From Phenylobacterium sp. (lineage in GTDB: Bacteria > Pseudomonadota > Alphaproteobacteria > Caulobacterales > Caulobacteraceae), in contig NZ_JAEUMO010000104.1 of assembly GCF_016793285.1 (NCBI RefSeq), positions 1 through 41,991 on the forward strand: a stretch of 41,991 nt of DNA, read 5' to 3'. Shown here piece after piece: positions 1 to 9,500 of this stretch (the first letter of the stretch is position 1; each line of letters starts with the position of its first letter). The notes beneath the pieces are model-generated. The model was not told where the DNA came from. It worked only from the letters and a program-made list of their open reading frames with translations, and made no database searches. A program made the translations under genes and the position numbers.

Positions 1-36
1 GACTTCGGCCACGGCGCCGCGCAGGCGGCCGATCAT
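1..36 (-). CDS. ruvA: Holliday junction branch migration protein RuvA, N-terminal fragment (window edge)
   Basis: Only the first 12 codons are inside the window. They read MIGRLRGAVAEV on the reverse strand, starting at the ATG at 36. This matches the typical RuvA N-terminus (MIGxLxG), the first strand of its OB-fold. RuvA is the tetrameric protein that binds Holliday junctions and loads the RuvB motor. The nearby ruvC on the same strand supports the call, because ruvC-ruvA-ruvB is the usual order. Here two unrelated genes lie between ruvC and ruvA. No strong Shine-Dalgarno sequence is visible upstream. The evidence is short, so the call rests on the start motif plus context. Confidence 0.75.
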   Translation of the reverse strand, partial: MIGRLRGAVAEV

Positions 37-123
37 GTGCGAATCACCGGGGACATGTGCCCGCCAGAAGTACCGCAGCCGCGAGTCCGGGGGAACGATG
101 GCGAACTTATGCCGCCGTCCCGT

Positions 124-1272
124 TCAGGCGTGGCCCTGGCCTTCGAGCTCGGCGAGCCAGCGGAAGATCAGCGGGGCGGCGTGGAGCATCACGTTGTCGT
201 GGTCGTAGTCGCCCACCTTGACGGCGAACGCCTCGCCGCCACGCGCCTGCATCTCGGCGGCGGTCTGCATCGCCTCGGCGGGGACCACGTCGCGGTCGGC
301 GGTTCCGTAGTAGAGGCGGATCGGCGCCTTCGGGGTAAAGTGGCTGGTCTCGTTGGCGGCGAGCGCGTCGAGCAGCCAGTTGGCCGTATTGTTGTCGAAG
401 GCGGCCAGGAAGCCCGGGCTGAACATCTGGCGCGGGCGGCGCGGCAGGCCGGCCATGACCTCTTCGGGCTTGCGGGGCGTGTCGAAGAGGTCGCGCACCT
501 GGGCGGCGGCGGTGGGCGTCAGCACGCTCTCCAGCGGCTGACCATAGCAAGCGCAGTATCCGCGCACGAGGTAGGCCAGGTAGACTGGATGGTTCGGCGA
601 GCCGCCGGCCAGGGCCACCGGGAAGCTGACCGTCCGCAGGTTCTGCGCGCCCGAGACCGAGGCGCTGGCGCGCACGCGCTCGCCCTTCGCCTCCAGCGCG
701 GCGTGGGCGGCGAGGCTGGCCGTGCCTCCCTGAGAGAAGCCGGCGAGGAACGGCGGCGTCTTCGGCACGCCCGCGACCTGGCGGGCGGCTGCGAGGAGGT
801 CGTTGACCGCCCGGGCGGCGTCGTCGGCGACGAGATAGGGGTGTATGAGCGCGGAGTCGCCGAGGCCGACGTAGTCGGGCGCGACGACGGCGCGCCCGGT
901 CCCGGCGAACACCAGGGCGGCTGAGAGGCCGTCGATGGAGAGGCGCGAGGGGACAGCGGTGCGGGTGGTCGTCGTGCCGTGCTGCCAGCTCACCAGGCCG
1001 CCTGCCGGTGCGCGCGGCAGGGCCAGCAGGCCGGAGAGCTGGGTCGGTCGGCCTGCGCTGTCGGTCGACGGGTAGAGGATGCGCCAGGCGTCGACGGTGT
1101 GGCGCGGCGCGATGCCCTCGATGCCGGCGAGGCTCAGCAGCGTGCGCGCCTCCAGCGCCGTCCAGGCCCGCAGGTGGTCGAGGCGGACGTCCGTCGGCGC
1201 GGCGGGCCGCGGCGGCGCGCAGGCGCCGAGCGGCAGCGCCGCAACGGCGGCGAGGATGGCGCGGCGGTCCAT
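124..1272 (-). CDS. Secretory lipase-like alpha/beta hydrolase, predicted lipoprotein (382 aa)
   Basis: This is a predicted exported esterase or lipase of the alpha/beta-hydrolase fold. The N-terminus MDRRAILAAVAALPLGAC carries a twin-arginine-like pair and a lipobox with Cys18, so a membrane-anchored lipoprotein is likely. The nucleophile elbow GFSQGG places Ser180. A plausible acid is in YGTADRD, and a late DHDN supplies a candidate His. The layout (QHGT oxyanion region near residue 97, DYVGLG near 133) resembles the LIP/secretory lipase family. The start was chosen for the lipobox and because it lies two bases after the stop of the upstream epimerase gene, suggesting translational coupling. 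Its substrate is unknown. The pair sits between ruvC and ruvA, with no evident link to recombination. Confidence 0.85.
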   Translation of the reverse strand: MDRRAILAAVAALPLGACAPPRPAAPTDVRLDHLRAWTALEARTLLSLAGIEGIAPRHTVDAWRILYPSTDSAGRPTQLSGLLALPRAPAGGLVSWQHGTTTTRTAVPSRLSIDGLSAALVFAGTGRAVVAPDYVGLGDSALIHPYLVADDAARAVNDLLAAARQVAGVPKTPPFLAGFSQGGTASLAAHAALEAKGERVRASASVSGAQNLRTVSFPVALAGGSPNHPVYLAYLVRGYCACYGQPLESVLTPTAAAQVRDLFDTPRKPEEVMAGLPRRPRQMFSPGFLAAFDNNTANWLLDALAANETSHFTPKAPIRLYYGTADRDVVPAEAMQTAAEMQARGGEAFAVKVGDYDHDNVMLHAAPLIFRWLAELEGQGHA

Positions 1273-1274
1273 GC

Positions 1275-2399
1275 TCAGGCCTTCCTCAGCTTCGCCAGCA
1301 GGTCGGCCTCGCGTTCGGGCGTCAGGCCGCTGCGGAGCTTGGCCTGGCGCTCGGGCGGCTGCCGGCGGAACCAGGCGAGGGTGTCGGCGGCGGTGGTCGC
1401 CAGCGGGCGGTAGGTCAGGCCCTGGGCCTGGGCGCGGGCCATGCTGCGGCGGTGGAAGCCGGCGGAGTCGCCGCCGCGGGCCGGGATCCAGACCGGCATG
1501 TCGCTCCAGGCCGCGACCTTCTCCGCCGCCAGGAAGGCGTCGGGCGCCCAGACCAGCCTCGCCTGCGAGTTCACGGCCTTCCCCACCTCGGCCAGCATCG
1601 CCTTCATCGGCATGGGTTTGGTCGGGCCCGAGGCGTTGAAGGTCCCGGCGGCGCGCTTTTCGGCCATGCGCACGATCCATTCGGCCAGGTCGCGGCAGTC
1701 GATGAACTGGACCGGGTCGTCGCCGCTGCCCGGCGCGACGGCCTCGGGACCCCAGCGGTTCCCGTCGTTGGCGAGGCGCACGGGCCAGTAGCTGAAGCGG
1801 TCGGTCTCGTCGCCGGGGCCGACGATCAGGCCCGGGCGGATGACGGTGGTGCGGTCCTCGCCGAACGCGGCGCGCGCCGTCTGCTCGCTCGCGGCCTTCA
1901 GGGGGCCATAGAGCCGGCCCTGGCTGGCGCGGAGCGTGTCGGCCGTCTCGGCCATGGCGTCGGCGCCCGTGTAGGGCAGGGTCGCGGCGGTCTCGTCGGC
2001 GCCGATCCGGTTGCTCTCGGCGTAGACCGAGATGGTCGAGATGAAGACGTAGTGCTTCACGCGGCCCTTCAGGACCTTCGCCGCGTCACGGACCCAGAAC
2101 GGCAGGGTGGTCGGGTTGTCGATGACGACGTCCCAGGTCTTGCCTTCGAGGCTCTTGAGGTCGCCGGTGTTGCGGTCGCCCAGCAGCTCCTCGACCTCGC
2201 CGGGCCACGCCTTGGGCTGGCGGCCGCGGTTGAAGATCGTGACCTTGTGGCCGCGGGCCAGCGCGTAGCGCACCTGATGCGGCCCGATGAACCCGGTGCC
2301 GCCGAGGATCAGCAGGTGGAGCGGCTGGGCGGCGCGCGCGGTGGGCGCGAGCGCGGCGGCGGTTGCGGCGGCCATGGCGGTTCTGCGGTCGAGCTGCAT
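1275..2399 (-). CDS. NAD-dependent epimerase/dehydratase-like protein with Tat-type signal (374 aa)
   Basis: This is an extended short-chain dehydrogenase/epimerase-family protein. A glycine-rich NAD(P) motif GGTGFIG lies at residues 33-39, after an N-terminal segment with twin arginines (DRRTAM) and an Ala-rich hydrophobic stretch ending near ARA. This suggests Tat export, which is unusual for a cofactor-binding oxidoreductase. A serine/threonine-rich strand (FISTISVY) and a YGPLK segment (YxxxK) supply the expected catalytic residues. The reaction and substrate are not identifiable. It is the upstream gene of a two-gene unit with the lipase-like gene. The start at 2399 follows from the signal sequence. 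Confidence 0.85.
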   Translation of the reverse strand: MQLDRRTAMAAATAAALAPTARAAQPLHLLILGGTGFIGPHQVRYALARGHKVTIFNRGRQPKAWPGEVEELLGDRNTGDLKSLEGKTWDVVIDNPTTLPFWVRDAAKVLKGRVKHYVFISTISVYAESNRIGADETAATLPYTGADAMAETADTLRASQGRLYGPLKAASEQTARAAFGEDRTTVIRPGLIVGPGDETDRFSYWPVRLANDGNRWGPEAVAPGSGDDPVQFIDCRDLAEWIVRMAEKRAAGTFNASGPTKPMPMKAMLAEVGKAVNSQARLVWAPDAFLAAEKVAAWSDMPVWIPARGGDSAGFHRRSMARAQAQGLTYRPLATTAADTLAWFRRQPPERQAKLRSGLTPEREADLLAKLRKA

Positions 2400-2503
2400 G
2401 GTGGCATCTTGCCCGACGCGCTTGGGGGCTCAAGGACCGTTCGCAGATGAGGGGCGGCACGCGGCAGCGGACCCGGCGGGCGTCGGGGACGGGCGGGCTA
2501 CGG

Positions 2504-3007
2504 TCAGGCCACCCGCCGCGCGGTCCGGGCGTGGGCGTGGGCGATGGCGACGGCCAGGGCGTCGGCCGAGTCGGCCGCGGTCCTGCCGGCGCTGGGGAGA
2601 AGGCGGGCCACCATCCAGCCCACCTGGGACTTGTCGGCCCCGCCGGCGCCCACGACGGCCTTCTTGACCACGGTGGCGGCATATTCGGCGACGGGCAGGC
2701 CGGCGCGGGCGGGCACGACGAGCGCCATGGCCCGGGCGTGTCCCAGCTTCAGTGCCGACTGGGCGTTGGAGTTCATGAAGGTCTCCTCGACCGCCGCCTC
2801 GTCGGGCGCATGGGCGGCGATCACCGCCTCGATCTCGGCGAAGAGCGTGCGCAGGCGCTCGGCGAACGGCAATGCGACCGCAGGTGCGATGACGCCGTGG
2901 GCGACGTGGCTGAGCCGCGCGCCCTCGCACGAGATCACGCCCCAGCCGGTGCGGCGCAGGCCCGGGTCGAGGCCGAGGATGCGGACGGGGCGAATCGGCA
3001 TGTTCAT
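2504..3007 (-). CDS. ruvC: Crossover junction endodeoxyribonuclease RuvC (167 aa)
   Basis: RuvC resolves Holliday junctions by symmetric nicking after branch migration by RuvAB. The protein starts near LGLDPGLRRTGWG, giving the first catalytic Asp14. The other acidic residues are Glu74 in AVEETFM and Asp146 and Asp149 in DSADALAVA, so all four metal-binding positions of the RNase H-like fold are present. The length is normal for the family. Two ATG codons lie close together (3007 and 3001); the first is taken. Upstream is a 227-bp divergent region. Downstream on the same strand are the epimerase and lipase genes and then ruvA. Confidence 0.97.
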   Translation of the reverse strand: MNMPIRPVRILGLDPGLRRTGWGVISCEGARLSHVAHGVIAPAVALPFAERLRTLFAEIEAVIAAHAPDEAAVEETFMNSNAQSALKLGHARAMALVVPARAGLPVAEYAATVVKKAVVGAGGADKSQVGWMVARLLPSAGRTAADSADALAVAIAHAHARTARRVA

Positions 3008-3163
3008 CGTCTGTTCCGAAGCTGCCTCATCCGAGCGCAGAAAGCTTGCGGAAACCTTGCCGCGACGCGTGGGGCCCATCGCCCGGCACGTCCTATGCGC
3101 GCAGGATTCTCCTGTGGGGTGTTTCAGTTCGGACAACGGGCGGCAAAGGTCAGATTCCCGACA

Positions 3164-3181
3164 TATCGAAAATATTCGATA
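3164..3181. promoter_or_regulatory. AT-rich perfect inverted repeat, candidate operator
   Basis: The sequence TATCGAA-AATA-TTCGATA has perfect 7-bp arms around a 4-bp centre. It is AT-rich within a strongly GC-rich region and lies in the divergent ruvC/Coq4-like intergenic region, 53 bases before the Coq4-like start. A dimeric repressor site or promoter element is plausible. The regulator is unknown. Confidence 0.45.
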
Positions 3182-3234
3182 CGATTGGTCGGAAGCGGAA
3201 CGGTGTCGGCGGTCCGGATGTGGGAAGGCGCAGC

Positions 3235-4191
3235 ATGAGGGCTGCGACCAGGGACGTGTTCGAGAACATGGCGCAGGTCGGCGGCGGCGACGCCGGGGCG
3301 CTGGCCGTGGGACTGCGCCACGGCGTGACGTCCGTGGGGCTGCGGGCGCTGGCCGCCAAGACCCTGCACGTCGCCGTCGCCGCGCCCGAGCGCATGGCCG
3401 ACATCTACGACAACGCCGCCGCCGGCTGGCTCTCGGGCCCGATCTTCCCGCCGCGCCTGCGGACCGACGACGCCCTGCCGATCTCGCCGGACTTCTGGCG
3501 CGTGTTCTGGGACCTGGTGAGCCTGCCCGCATCGACGGCCGAAGGGGTGACGGCCGAGCGGATCCTGGAACTCGCCGGCCAGCTCGACCCGGGGATCAAC
3601 GCCCGGATGGCGGCGACCGCGCTGGAGTATCCCGGCGTCGCAGAGGCGGCCGCGGACGGCCTTCCAGGCCCTCTCGACGTCGGCGAGCTGGCCCGTCGCC
3701 GGCCCGCCTCGCTGGCCTTCCTGCTGAACCAGGAGCTCGAGAGGACGGGCGGCGTCGCCGAGCCCTTCGGCCCGCCGCTGGTCGCGCTCCTGCGGCACAT
3801 GCCGCCGCCGCTCAACTACATCAACATCCGGGTGATCCAGACGTTGCCCCTGCTCGGCCTGGTGGCCGGCTACGGTCGCGCGGGTCTCGACCGGGCGGCG
3901 CTCGGCGGCTTCCTGATGGCCCAGGTCGCCCACCACTATTCGGCGCTCTCCACCGCGGTCACGCTGGGCGCCATGAGCCTGCGCCGGCCGTCCAGCCTGG
4001 AGCTCACGCTGGACAGCATCTTCAAGGGCTGGACGCACGGCCGCGCCACGCCGCCGCTGATCGGCGCCGCCTGGGACGAGCTCTGGGACCTGCGCCTGGA
4101 CGAGGTGCGCGCGACGCTGGGCGTCACGGCCTTCGATTCGCCCTATGCCGCCGCCAGGCGCCTCGCGGACGCGGGGAAGACCAGGCACTGA
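3235..4191 (+). CDS. Coq4-like protein lacking the usual metal ligands (318 aa)
   Basis: I do not recognise the N-terminal two thirds. The C-terminal third resembles the Coq4 family, which acts in ubiquinone biosynthesis. The stretch GLVAGYGRAGLD fits the Coq4 segment that normally reads HDxxHxxxGYGxD. The ending FKGWTHGRA...DELWDLRLDEVRATLG fits the Coq4 C-terminal pattern. The His-Asp-x-x-His metal ligands are replaced by hydrophobic residues (LPLLGL), so if this is a Coq4 relative it is degenerate or repurposed. The start at 3235 has a GGAAGG ribosome site seven bases upstream. An AT-rich palindrome lies in the promoter region. Family membership is inferred from motif recall and needs a profile search. 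Confidence 0.6.
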   Translation: MRAATRDVFENMAQVGGGDAGALAVGLRHGVTSVGLRALAAKTLHVAVAAPERMADIYDNAAAGWLSGPIFPPRLRTDDALPISPDFWRVFWDLVSLPASTAEGVTAERILELAGQLDPGINARMAATALEYPGVAEAAADGLPGPLDVGELARRRPASLAFLLNQELERTGGVAEPFGPPLVALLRHMPPPLNYINIRVIQTLPLLGLVAGYGRAGLDRAALGGFLMAQVAHHYSALSTAVTLGAMSLRRPSSLELTLDSIFKGWTHGRATPPLIGAAWDELWDLRLDEVRATLGVTAFDSPYAAARRLADAGKTRH

Positions 4192-4343
4192 GCGACGAAG
4201 CGCCGCCCGCGGATGCACGCAGCGCGCGGGTCGTTCTCCTTTCAGGCGTTTCGCGGCGGGCCTGCGACGGTCCGGGCTAAGACTCGAGACTTCCAGATCA
4301 GCCGCACCTTGCGCGGGGGGCGGCCCGTCACGGGGGTGTTGAT

Positions 4344-5126
4344 ATGAAGAAGTCTGTTCTCGCCGCGAGTGCGGCGATCGCGCTGGCCCTGGGGATCTCC
4401 GCCCCGGCCTCGGCCCTGACCTGGGTCACCCAGATGAACTACACCGACGCCGGAGGGGAGACCCCCGTCACGTCGAAGGGCACGGTCACCGCCGTGGACC
4501 AGGGCGACGGCAAGACCGTGCGAATCACGGTCGCGCTCGACGCCAGCCAGGCGCTCGACCGGATCATCGACACCGGCGCGCACTGGGCGTTCACCTGGAA
4601 CCTGGATGACCCCGACGCCGACGTGACGCTGATCACGACGGGCGGCACGCGACCTTTCGTCTATCAGGATCCGGACGACGGCGCGTTCACCCAGACCGGC
4701 GCCTTCGGCAACTTCACCAACGCGTTCGCCTGCTGCGGGCCGGGCGCGAACAACGGCAAGACCAGCCTGGTCTTCGACGTCTACCGCGCGGGCGGCCTGA
4801 CGTTCGCGGGCGTCGGGGCCACCCAGAACGGCGACGGTTCGATCAACTACGGGACGGGCAGCCGGTTCAAGTCGAACACCAGCGGCTCGCTGCTCAACGG
4901 TGGCTGGTGGTTCGCCATGGACATCTTCGACGCCCCCGGCGGGACCGGTCCGGGCTCGACCTATGTGATCGCGGGCCGCGATGCGGTCTGCCAGGGCGAT
5001 GCCTGCGCCGCGCAACCCCCGCCGCCGCCGGGTGGGATCCCCGAGCCCGGGACGTGGGCCCTGATGATCGTCGGCTTCGGCGGTGCGGGCGCGATGCTGC
5101 GCCGGCGCCGGGCCCTGCCGGCCTAG
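4344..5126 (+). CDS. PEPxxWA-CTERM sorting domain protein (260 aa)
   Basis: This is an exported protein of unknown function. It has a Sec signal peptide (MKKSVLAAS..., cleavage near ASA at about residue 24) and ends in a PEP-CTERM cassette: IPEPGTWALMIVGFGG, a hydrophobic helix, and an arginine cluster (RRRRA). Such tails are recognised by exosortase-type systems, which remove them or anchor the protein at the envelope. The variant PEPxxWA form is typical of alphaproteobacteria. The middle region is rich in Gly, Asp and Asn with a beta-rich look and no recognised domain. The start has a GGGGG stretch about eight bases upstream. A strong terminator follows. No exosortase gene lies in this window. 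Confidence 0.88.
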   Translation: MKKSVLAASAAIALALGISAPASALTWVTQMNYTDAGGETPVTSKGTVTAVDQGDGKTVRITVALDASQALDRIIDTGAHWAFTWNLDDPDADVTLITTGGTRPFVYQDPDDGAFTQTGAFGNFTNAFACCGPGANNGKTSLVFDVYRAGGLTFAGVGATQNGDGSINYGTGSRFKSNTSGSLLNGGWWFAMDIFDAPGGTGPGSTYVIAGRDAVCQGDACAAQPPPPPGGIPEPGTWALMIVGFGGAGAMLRRRRALPA

Positions 5127-5151
5127 ATCCCGACAGCGGGAAGGAAAAGCG

Positions 5152-5177
5152 AGAGCCCCGGCCGCGGCCGGGGCTCT
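5152..5177. terminator. Strong bidirectional-looking hairpin terminator
   Basis: A perfect palindrome (AGAGCCCCGGCC, central G/C bases, then its complement) is followed on the plus strand by TTCGTTTT and preceded by GGAAAAGCG. It lies 26 bases past the stop of the PEPxxWA-CTERM gene and before the convergent small gene. It is well placed to end transcription from both sides. Confidence 0.85.
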
Positions 5178-5245
5178 TTCGTTTTGGGCGTCGGCCCTCG
5201 AGCAGCCGGTCTCCCGGCCGCGGACCAGCCTGAGCGCCGAAGGGC

Positions 5246-5431
5246 CTAGTTCAGCCGTCTGGGGACGTCGCGGACGAAGCGGCCGTCGACGAAGATCTCG
5301 ACGGCTTCGCAGACCGGATAGCGTTCCAGCATGGCTTCCGCCTCGCGGACCGCGTCGTCGAACGCACCCCGCACCCCGGCGTCTAGCGGCCGGGTCAAAT
5401 CCTGTCCCACCGCGCTTAGGACATAGAGCAT
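5246..5431 (-). CDS. Small hypothetical protein (61 aa)
   Basis: This short gene encodes MLYVLSAVGQD...DVPRRLN. I do not recognise the family. The protein looks soluble, with a predicted amphipathic helix around AFDDAVREAEAMLERY followed by a beta-like VEIFVDGRFVRD hairpin, a small alpha/beta arrangement. The ATG at 5431 has a GGGGGA ribosome site eight bases upstream. The same frame stays open further upstream, but without a comparable start. It is convergent with the PEPxxWA-CTERM gene, with the terminator between them. Confidence 0.6.
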   Translation of the reverse strand: MLYVLSAVGQDLTRPLDAGVRGAFDDAVREAEAMLERYPVCEAVEIFVDGRFVRDVPRRLN

Positions 5432-5671
5432 GACTGTTCCCCCGAACCGGCCATGGATATCGCCGTTGTGCCTAGGCCTGCCAGCAACCGAAGAGCGAAG
5501 CCGTCCCCTGTGACGTGAATCTACGGTCAAGCTTGGGGACAAGCCAGCCCGCCCTGCAACGCCGGCCTCCGGTCCGCCCAGCGAAGGCGCGACGCTATCG
5601 GGCCGCGGCGCGGCCCTCAAGTCAGATCGCCGGACAGGCGAAGCCAAGGCGCCCGCGCACCTCAGCGGCGA

Positions 5672-6454
5672 TCACCGCCAGAAGTGGAAGGCGTCCCAGC
5701 CCTGGGCGATGGCGGCGCCGGGCACGCCGAGGCCCGTAGCGATGGCGGCCGCCGCGCCGAACAGCAGCGCACTGGCGCCCGGGACGAAGAAGAGCACGGC
5801 CAGCAGGCCCAGCATGGCGAGGCCCTCGTACTTCGCCAGGCTGCGGACGAGGCCGGCCGGCAGGTAGTGGCGCAGCGCGTTGAAGCCGTCCAGGCCGGGG
5901 ACGGGCAGCAGGTTCAGCACCAGCGCCATGGCCTGCAGGAAGGCCAGCATGGCCAGCGCCATGAACAGCGCATCGGGCAGGGCCACCCGGCTCCAGAGGT
6001 TCATCGCCAGGGCCAGGGCGAGCAGGACCGCGAGGGTGGCCGCGGGGCCGGCCAGCGAGGCCGCGGCGCGCCAGCCCGGGCTCTTCATCAGGTCGTTGCG
6101 CAGGTAGACCGCGCCGCCGGGGAAGCCGATACCGCCCAGTGCGAGCGCGATCAGGGGGATCACCAGGCTGGTCCCGAGGTCGCCGTAGCGCCGCGGGTCG
6201 AACGACAGGTAACCCTTGGCCTTCACCGACCTGTCGCCCGCCTGGTAGGCCACGAAGGCATGGGCGAACTCGTGCGCCATCACCGCCAGGATCCAGCCGG
6301 TCAGGACGAAGGCGAAGGTCGCGGGCGTCCGGCCGGGCAGGTCCAGCGTCAGGATCGCGCCGAACGCCACGAAGGCGGCGAGCAGGCCGGCGCCCACGAG
6401 GTTGTTGGGCTTCTTCGGAGGGACGGCCTCGGCGGGCTGCACGGCGTCGGTCAT
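5672..6454 (-). CDS. Site-2 protease family (M50) integral membrane metalloprotease (260 aa)
   Basis: This multi-pass membrane protein has the zinc motif HEFAH at residues 61-65 and the second M50 motif NLLPVPGLDG with Asp189. Those residues form the intramembrane metalloprotease active site. About six hydrophobic segments are visible. It resembles the short rhomboid-sized M50 proteins without a PDZ domain, not RseP. The start MTDAVQPAEAV at 6454 was chosen because the residues before it in the same frame are low-complexity Pro/Arg sequence lying over the neighbouring gene. The substrate is unknown. It lies just downstream, on the same strand, of the large transglutaminase/TPR gene (91 bases). 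Confidence 0.88.
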   Translation of the reverse strand: MTDAVQPAEAVPPKKPNNLVGAGLLAAFVAFGAILTLDLPGRTPATFAFVLTGWILAVMAHEFAHAFVAYQAGDRSVKAKGYLSFDPRRYGDLGTSLVIPLIALALGGIGFPGGAVYLRNDLMKSPGWRAAASLAGPAATLAVLLALALAMNLWSRVALPDALFMALAMLAFLQAMALVLNLLPVPGLDGFNALRHYLPAGLVRSLAKYEGLAMLGLLAVLFFVPGASALLFGAAAAIATGLGVPGAAIAQGWDAFHFWR

Positions 6455-6545
6455 GGTCCCGAGGATCTGGGTGTTCGGAGCCACCGCGCAAGCGCCGGCC
6501 CCATCGCCGCGGCGCCGGCCACGGCCGGGGCGATGGGGCCGGGCG

Positions 6546-9500
6546 TCAGGACGCCGCAGCCTTGGCGGGCGCCGCCGGCTGCGGCGCGCGCAGGCCCCAG
6601 CCGTCGAACACGGTGTCGATGTAGGGCCCGAACGCCCGAGCGGCGGCGAAGTCGGCCTCGGCCTCGGCGGCCTGTCCCATGCGCAGCCGCACCAGGCCCC
6701 GGCCGTAGAGGGTCTCCGGGTTGTTGGGCAGCAGCTTCGCCGCCGCGTCGTAGGTCGCCAGGGCGTCGGCGAGGCGGTTGAGGCGCAGCAGCACCAGGCC
6801 GCGGCTGTCGGTGGCCGCACCGCTGTCGGGATCGAGCTTGAGCGCTGCGTCGCAGTCGGCGAGGGCCGCTTCCAGCCCGTGGTTCCGCGTACCGCCCAGC
6901 CAGCAGAGGCTGTTCAGGCGGCCGGCGTCGCCCGCCGCCTCGGCGCGCAGGCGCTGGATCGCCTTCGCGGCCTCGGCCGTGCGGCCGGCGCGCAGCAGGA
7001 TCTCGGCGCGCTGCCGGCCGAGCTCGCGGTCGTCGACCTTGGCCTTCAGGGCGCGGTCGATGACGGCCAGCGCCTCGTCATAGCGGGCGGCGTCGCCCAG
7101 GACCTCGGCGCGCGCGGCGGCGTAGGGCCGCTCGCCGGCCTTCCCGGCCAGCTCCAGGTCCGAAAGGCGCCCGTCGATGTCCTTCGGGTTGCGATAGCCG
7201 TAGCGGGTCAGGTAGGCCTCCGGCGTCGGCCGCAGCGCGATGGCGCGGGCGAAGGCGGCGTCGGCCTCGGCCCGGCGGTTCATCCGCGAAAGCACTGCGC
7301 CGCGGTAGAGGTGAAGCTGGCTGTCGTCGGGGCTGTCCTTGATCGCGGCGTCGACGTCGGACAGCGCCCTGTCGCGCTGGTTGCGCGCCTCGAGGATGCT
7401 GTAGCGCAGGAGGCGCACGCGCGTGTCGCCCGGCTCGCCCTTCAGCGCCTGGTCCAGCACCGCCAGCGCCTTGTCGCCCTCGCCGAGCTGCCACAGCGCC
7501 TGCGCCTGGGCCGCGAGCGCGAAGGTGTTGCCGGGCAGCAGGTCGGCCGCGCGGCCGTAGGCGGCGGCCGCGTCGCCGTAGCGGCGCTCCTTCATGGCGA
7601 GCAGCCCGTCGCCCTGGACGGCGACGAAGTTGCGGGGCTCGATCTCGAGCGCCTTGGCGAAATCGGCCCGGGCGAGGTCGTACTTGCCCAGCCAGAAGTA
7701 GGCGTTGCCCCGGTTGGCCCACGCGAACGAGGCCTTGGGGTCGAGGGCGACGGCCTTGTCGAAGTCGGCGATGGCCTTGTCGCGCAGGTTGGCGCCGGCG
7801 TAGCGCACGCCGCGCTGGATGTAGTCCTCCACCGCCTTCGGCGTCTCGGCGCCCCAGGCGGCGATGTCGGCCAGCGTCGGTTGATAGTAGGGTGGCGCGC
7901 GCACGCCGACGCGGACCTTGGCCATCTCCTTCAGCGCCTCGGCGGCGGCCTCGGCCTCGCTGTTGGGGAACTCGTCGGCGACGGTTCGGATCTGCGTCTC
8001 GATCGTCGCGACGCCCTTCTCGATCTTCGTCCTTCGCAGGTAGGCGCGGCCGGCGACCGTCCTGTCGACATTCCCGCCCTCGATGCGAAAGCCCTCGCCG
8101 GCCTCGGGCAGCACCACCTCGAACGTCGAGGAGATCCAGCTCGGATGGCCGTTGACCGCCCAGGGGGCGTCGGCGCCGGGCCCGGGCTCGCGCTTGAAGG
8201 CGGCGGCGGAGCCCAGGCCGCCGGTCGCGACGGCGAGCCACCGGGGTCCGGTCGACTTCGGCAGCCACTCCATCTTGCCGATCCCGTCCATCACGAGCTT
8301 GGACTGCCCGGTCGCGGGGTCGCTGACGATGGTGACCGACTTCGGCTCCAGCCCGGGATAGCCGCTGAACGCCTTCATGAGCTGCTTGTCCCGGTCGGCC
8401 GCCGGAAGCGTCGACGAGTAGAGCTTCATGTACTGGCCCATGTCGCCGCCCATGATCAGCTCGGCGTGGACGGGCGCGGGCGCGTCGAGGCCCTTCGACG
8501 CGTCGATCCGCAGGAAGATGCCGCTGTCGGGCCGCGCCAGCGGCGCCTGGACCAGGGCGATCAGCGTCGAGCCGGCGGGCCGCAGCGGCAGCGCCTGGCC
8601 GAAGCGCGGCACGCGCAGGAGGTCGATGTCGCTGTCGCCGCTGCGGGTGCCGTCGAGCCAGTAGACCTTGCCGCCGATGACCGCGCGAACGATCACATGG
8701 TCGAAGGCGGTAGCGCCCGGCGGGCGCTCGGCGATGCGTTCGCCGCCGTCGGCGTCGACCAGCGCCGCCTCGGATTCGATGCCGAGTTCGCGCAGCAGCG
8801 CCAGCAGCATCACGGTCTTGGCCTTGCAGTCGCCGAACCGCCGCCGCCAGGTGTCGTCGGCCTTCGCGGGCACATAGCCCCCGTTGTCGAGGGTGACGGC
8901 GAGGTAGCGGATCTGGTCTTCGACCAGTTGCAGCGCCCGGCTCGCGCGCACTTTCGGATCGGCGGACGCGGCCCTGATCTTCTCGGCCTCGGCGCGGAGC
9001 GGCGAGTTCGGCTCGAGCTCGGAGCCCTTGGTGAAGTGGGGCTCCAGCAAGGCCGCGACCTCGGCCCATGACCCGAACTCCGAAAAGGCCAGGTCGCGCG
9101 TCGGGTAGAGCCGCCGGGGCGCGCCCACGACGAACTTCGCCGGCTCGACGTCCTTCATGTCGACCGTGACCTCGGTGCGGCCGCCGGAGCGGGTCACCTT
9201 CGGCTTGTCGAGCCCGCGGCCGGCCGTCCAGGCGATCTCGCGCTTCGAATCCCAGACCGCGCGCAGGCGCATGCGATCGACCTTGCCCCCGGCGCGACCG
9301 AAGAGGGTGTCCTCGGCGCGGCCTTGCATCACCGGATCCGACCGCCGCCGCGTGTAGGCCAGGTCGATCACGTCGCCGGCCTGCACGCCCTCGGGCTGCA
9401 CGGTCGCCGAGAGCACGCCGTCCAGCATGGCGCGCTCCAGGTTCGTCTCGCGGCGGATGACCGCGAAGTCCTGCTTCGCCAGCACGTCGATGACCTGGCC

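Noticed and set aside
37-924. Long open frame on the plus strand with a Gly/Val/Arg-rich product
   Set aside because: It lies antisense to the lipase-like gene, has no recognisable domain and no ribosome site. It is a shadow frame produced by GC-rich codon use.
6402-9071. 889-codon open frame on the plus strand
   Set aside because: It lies antisense to the DUF3857-transglutaminase-TPR gene. The product is low-complexity Arg, Gly, Val and Leu without domains.
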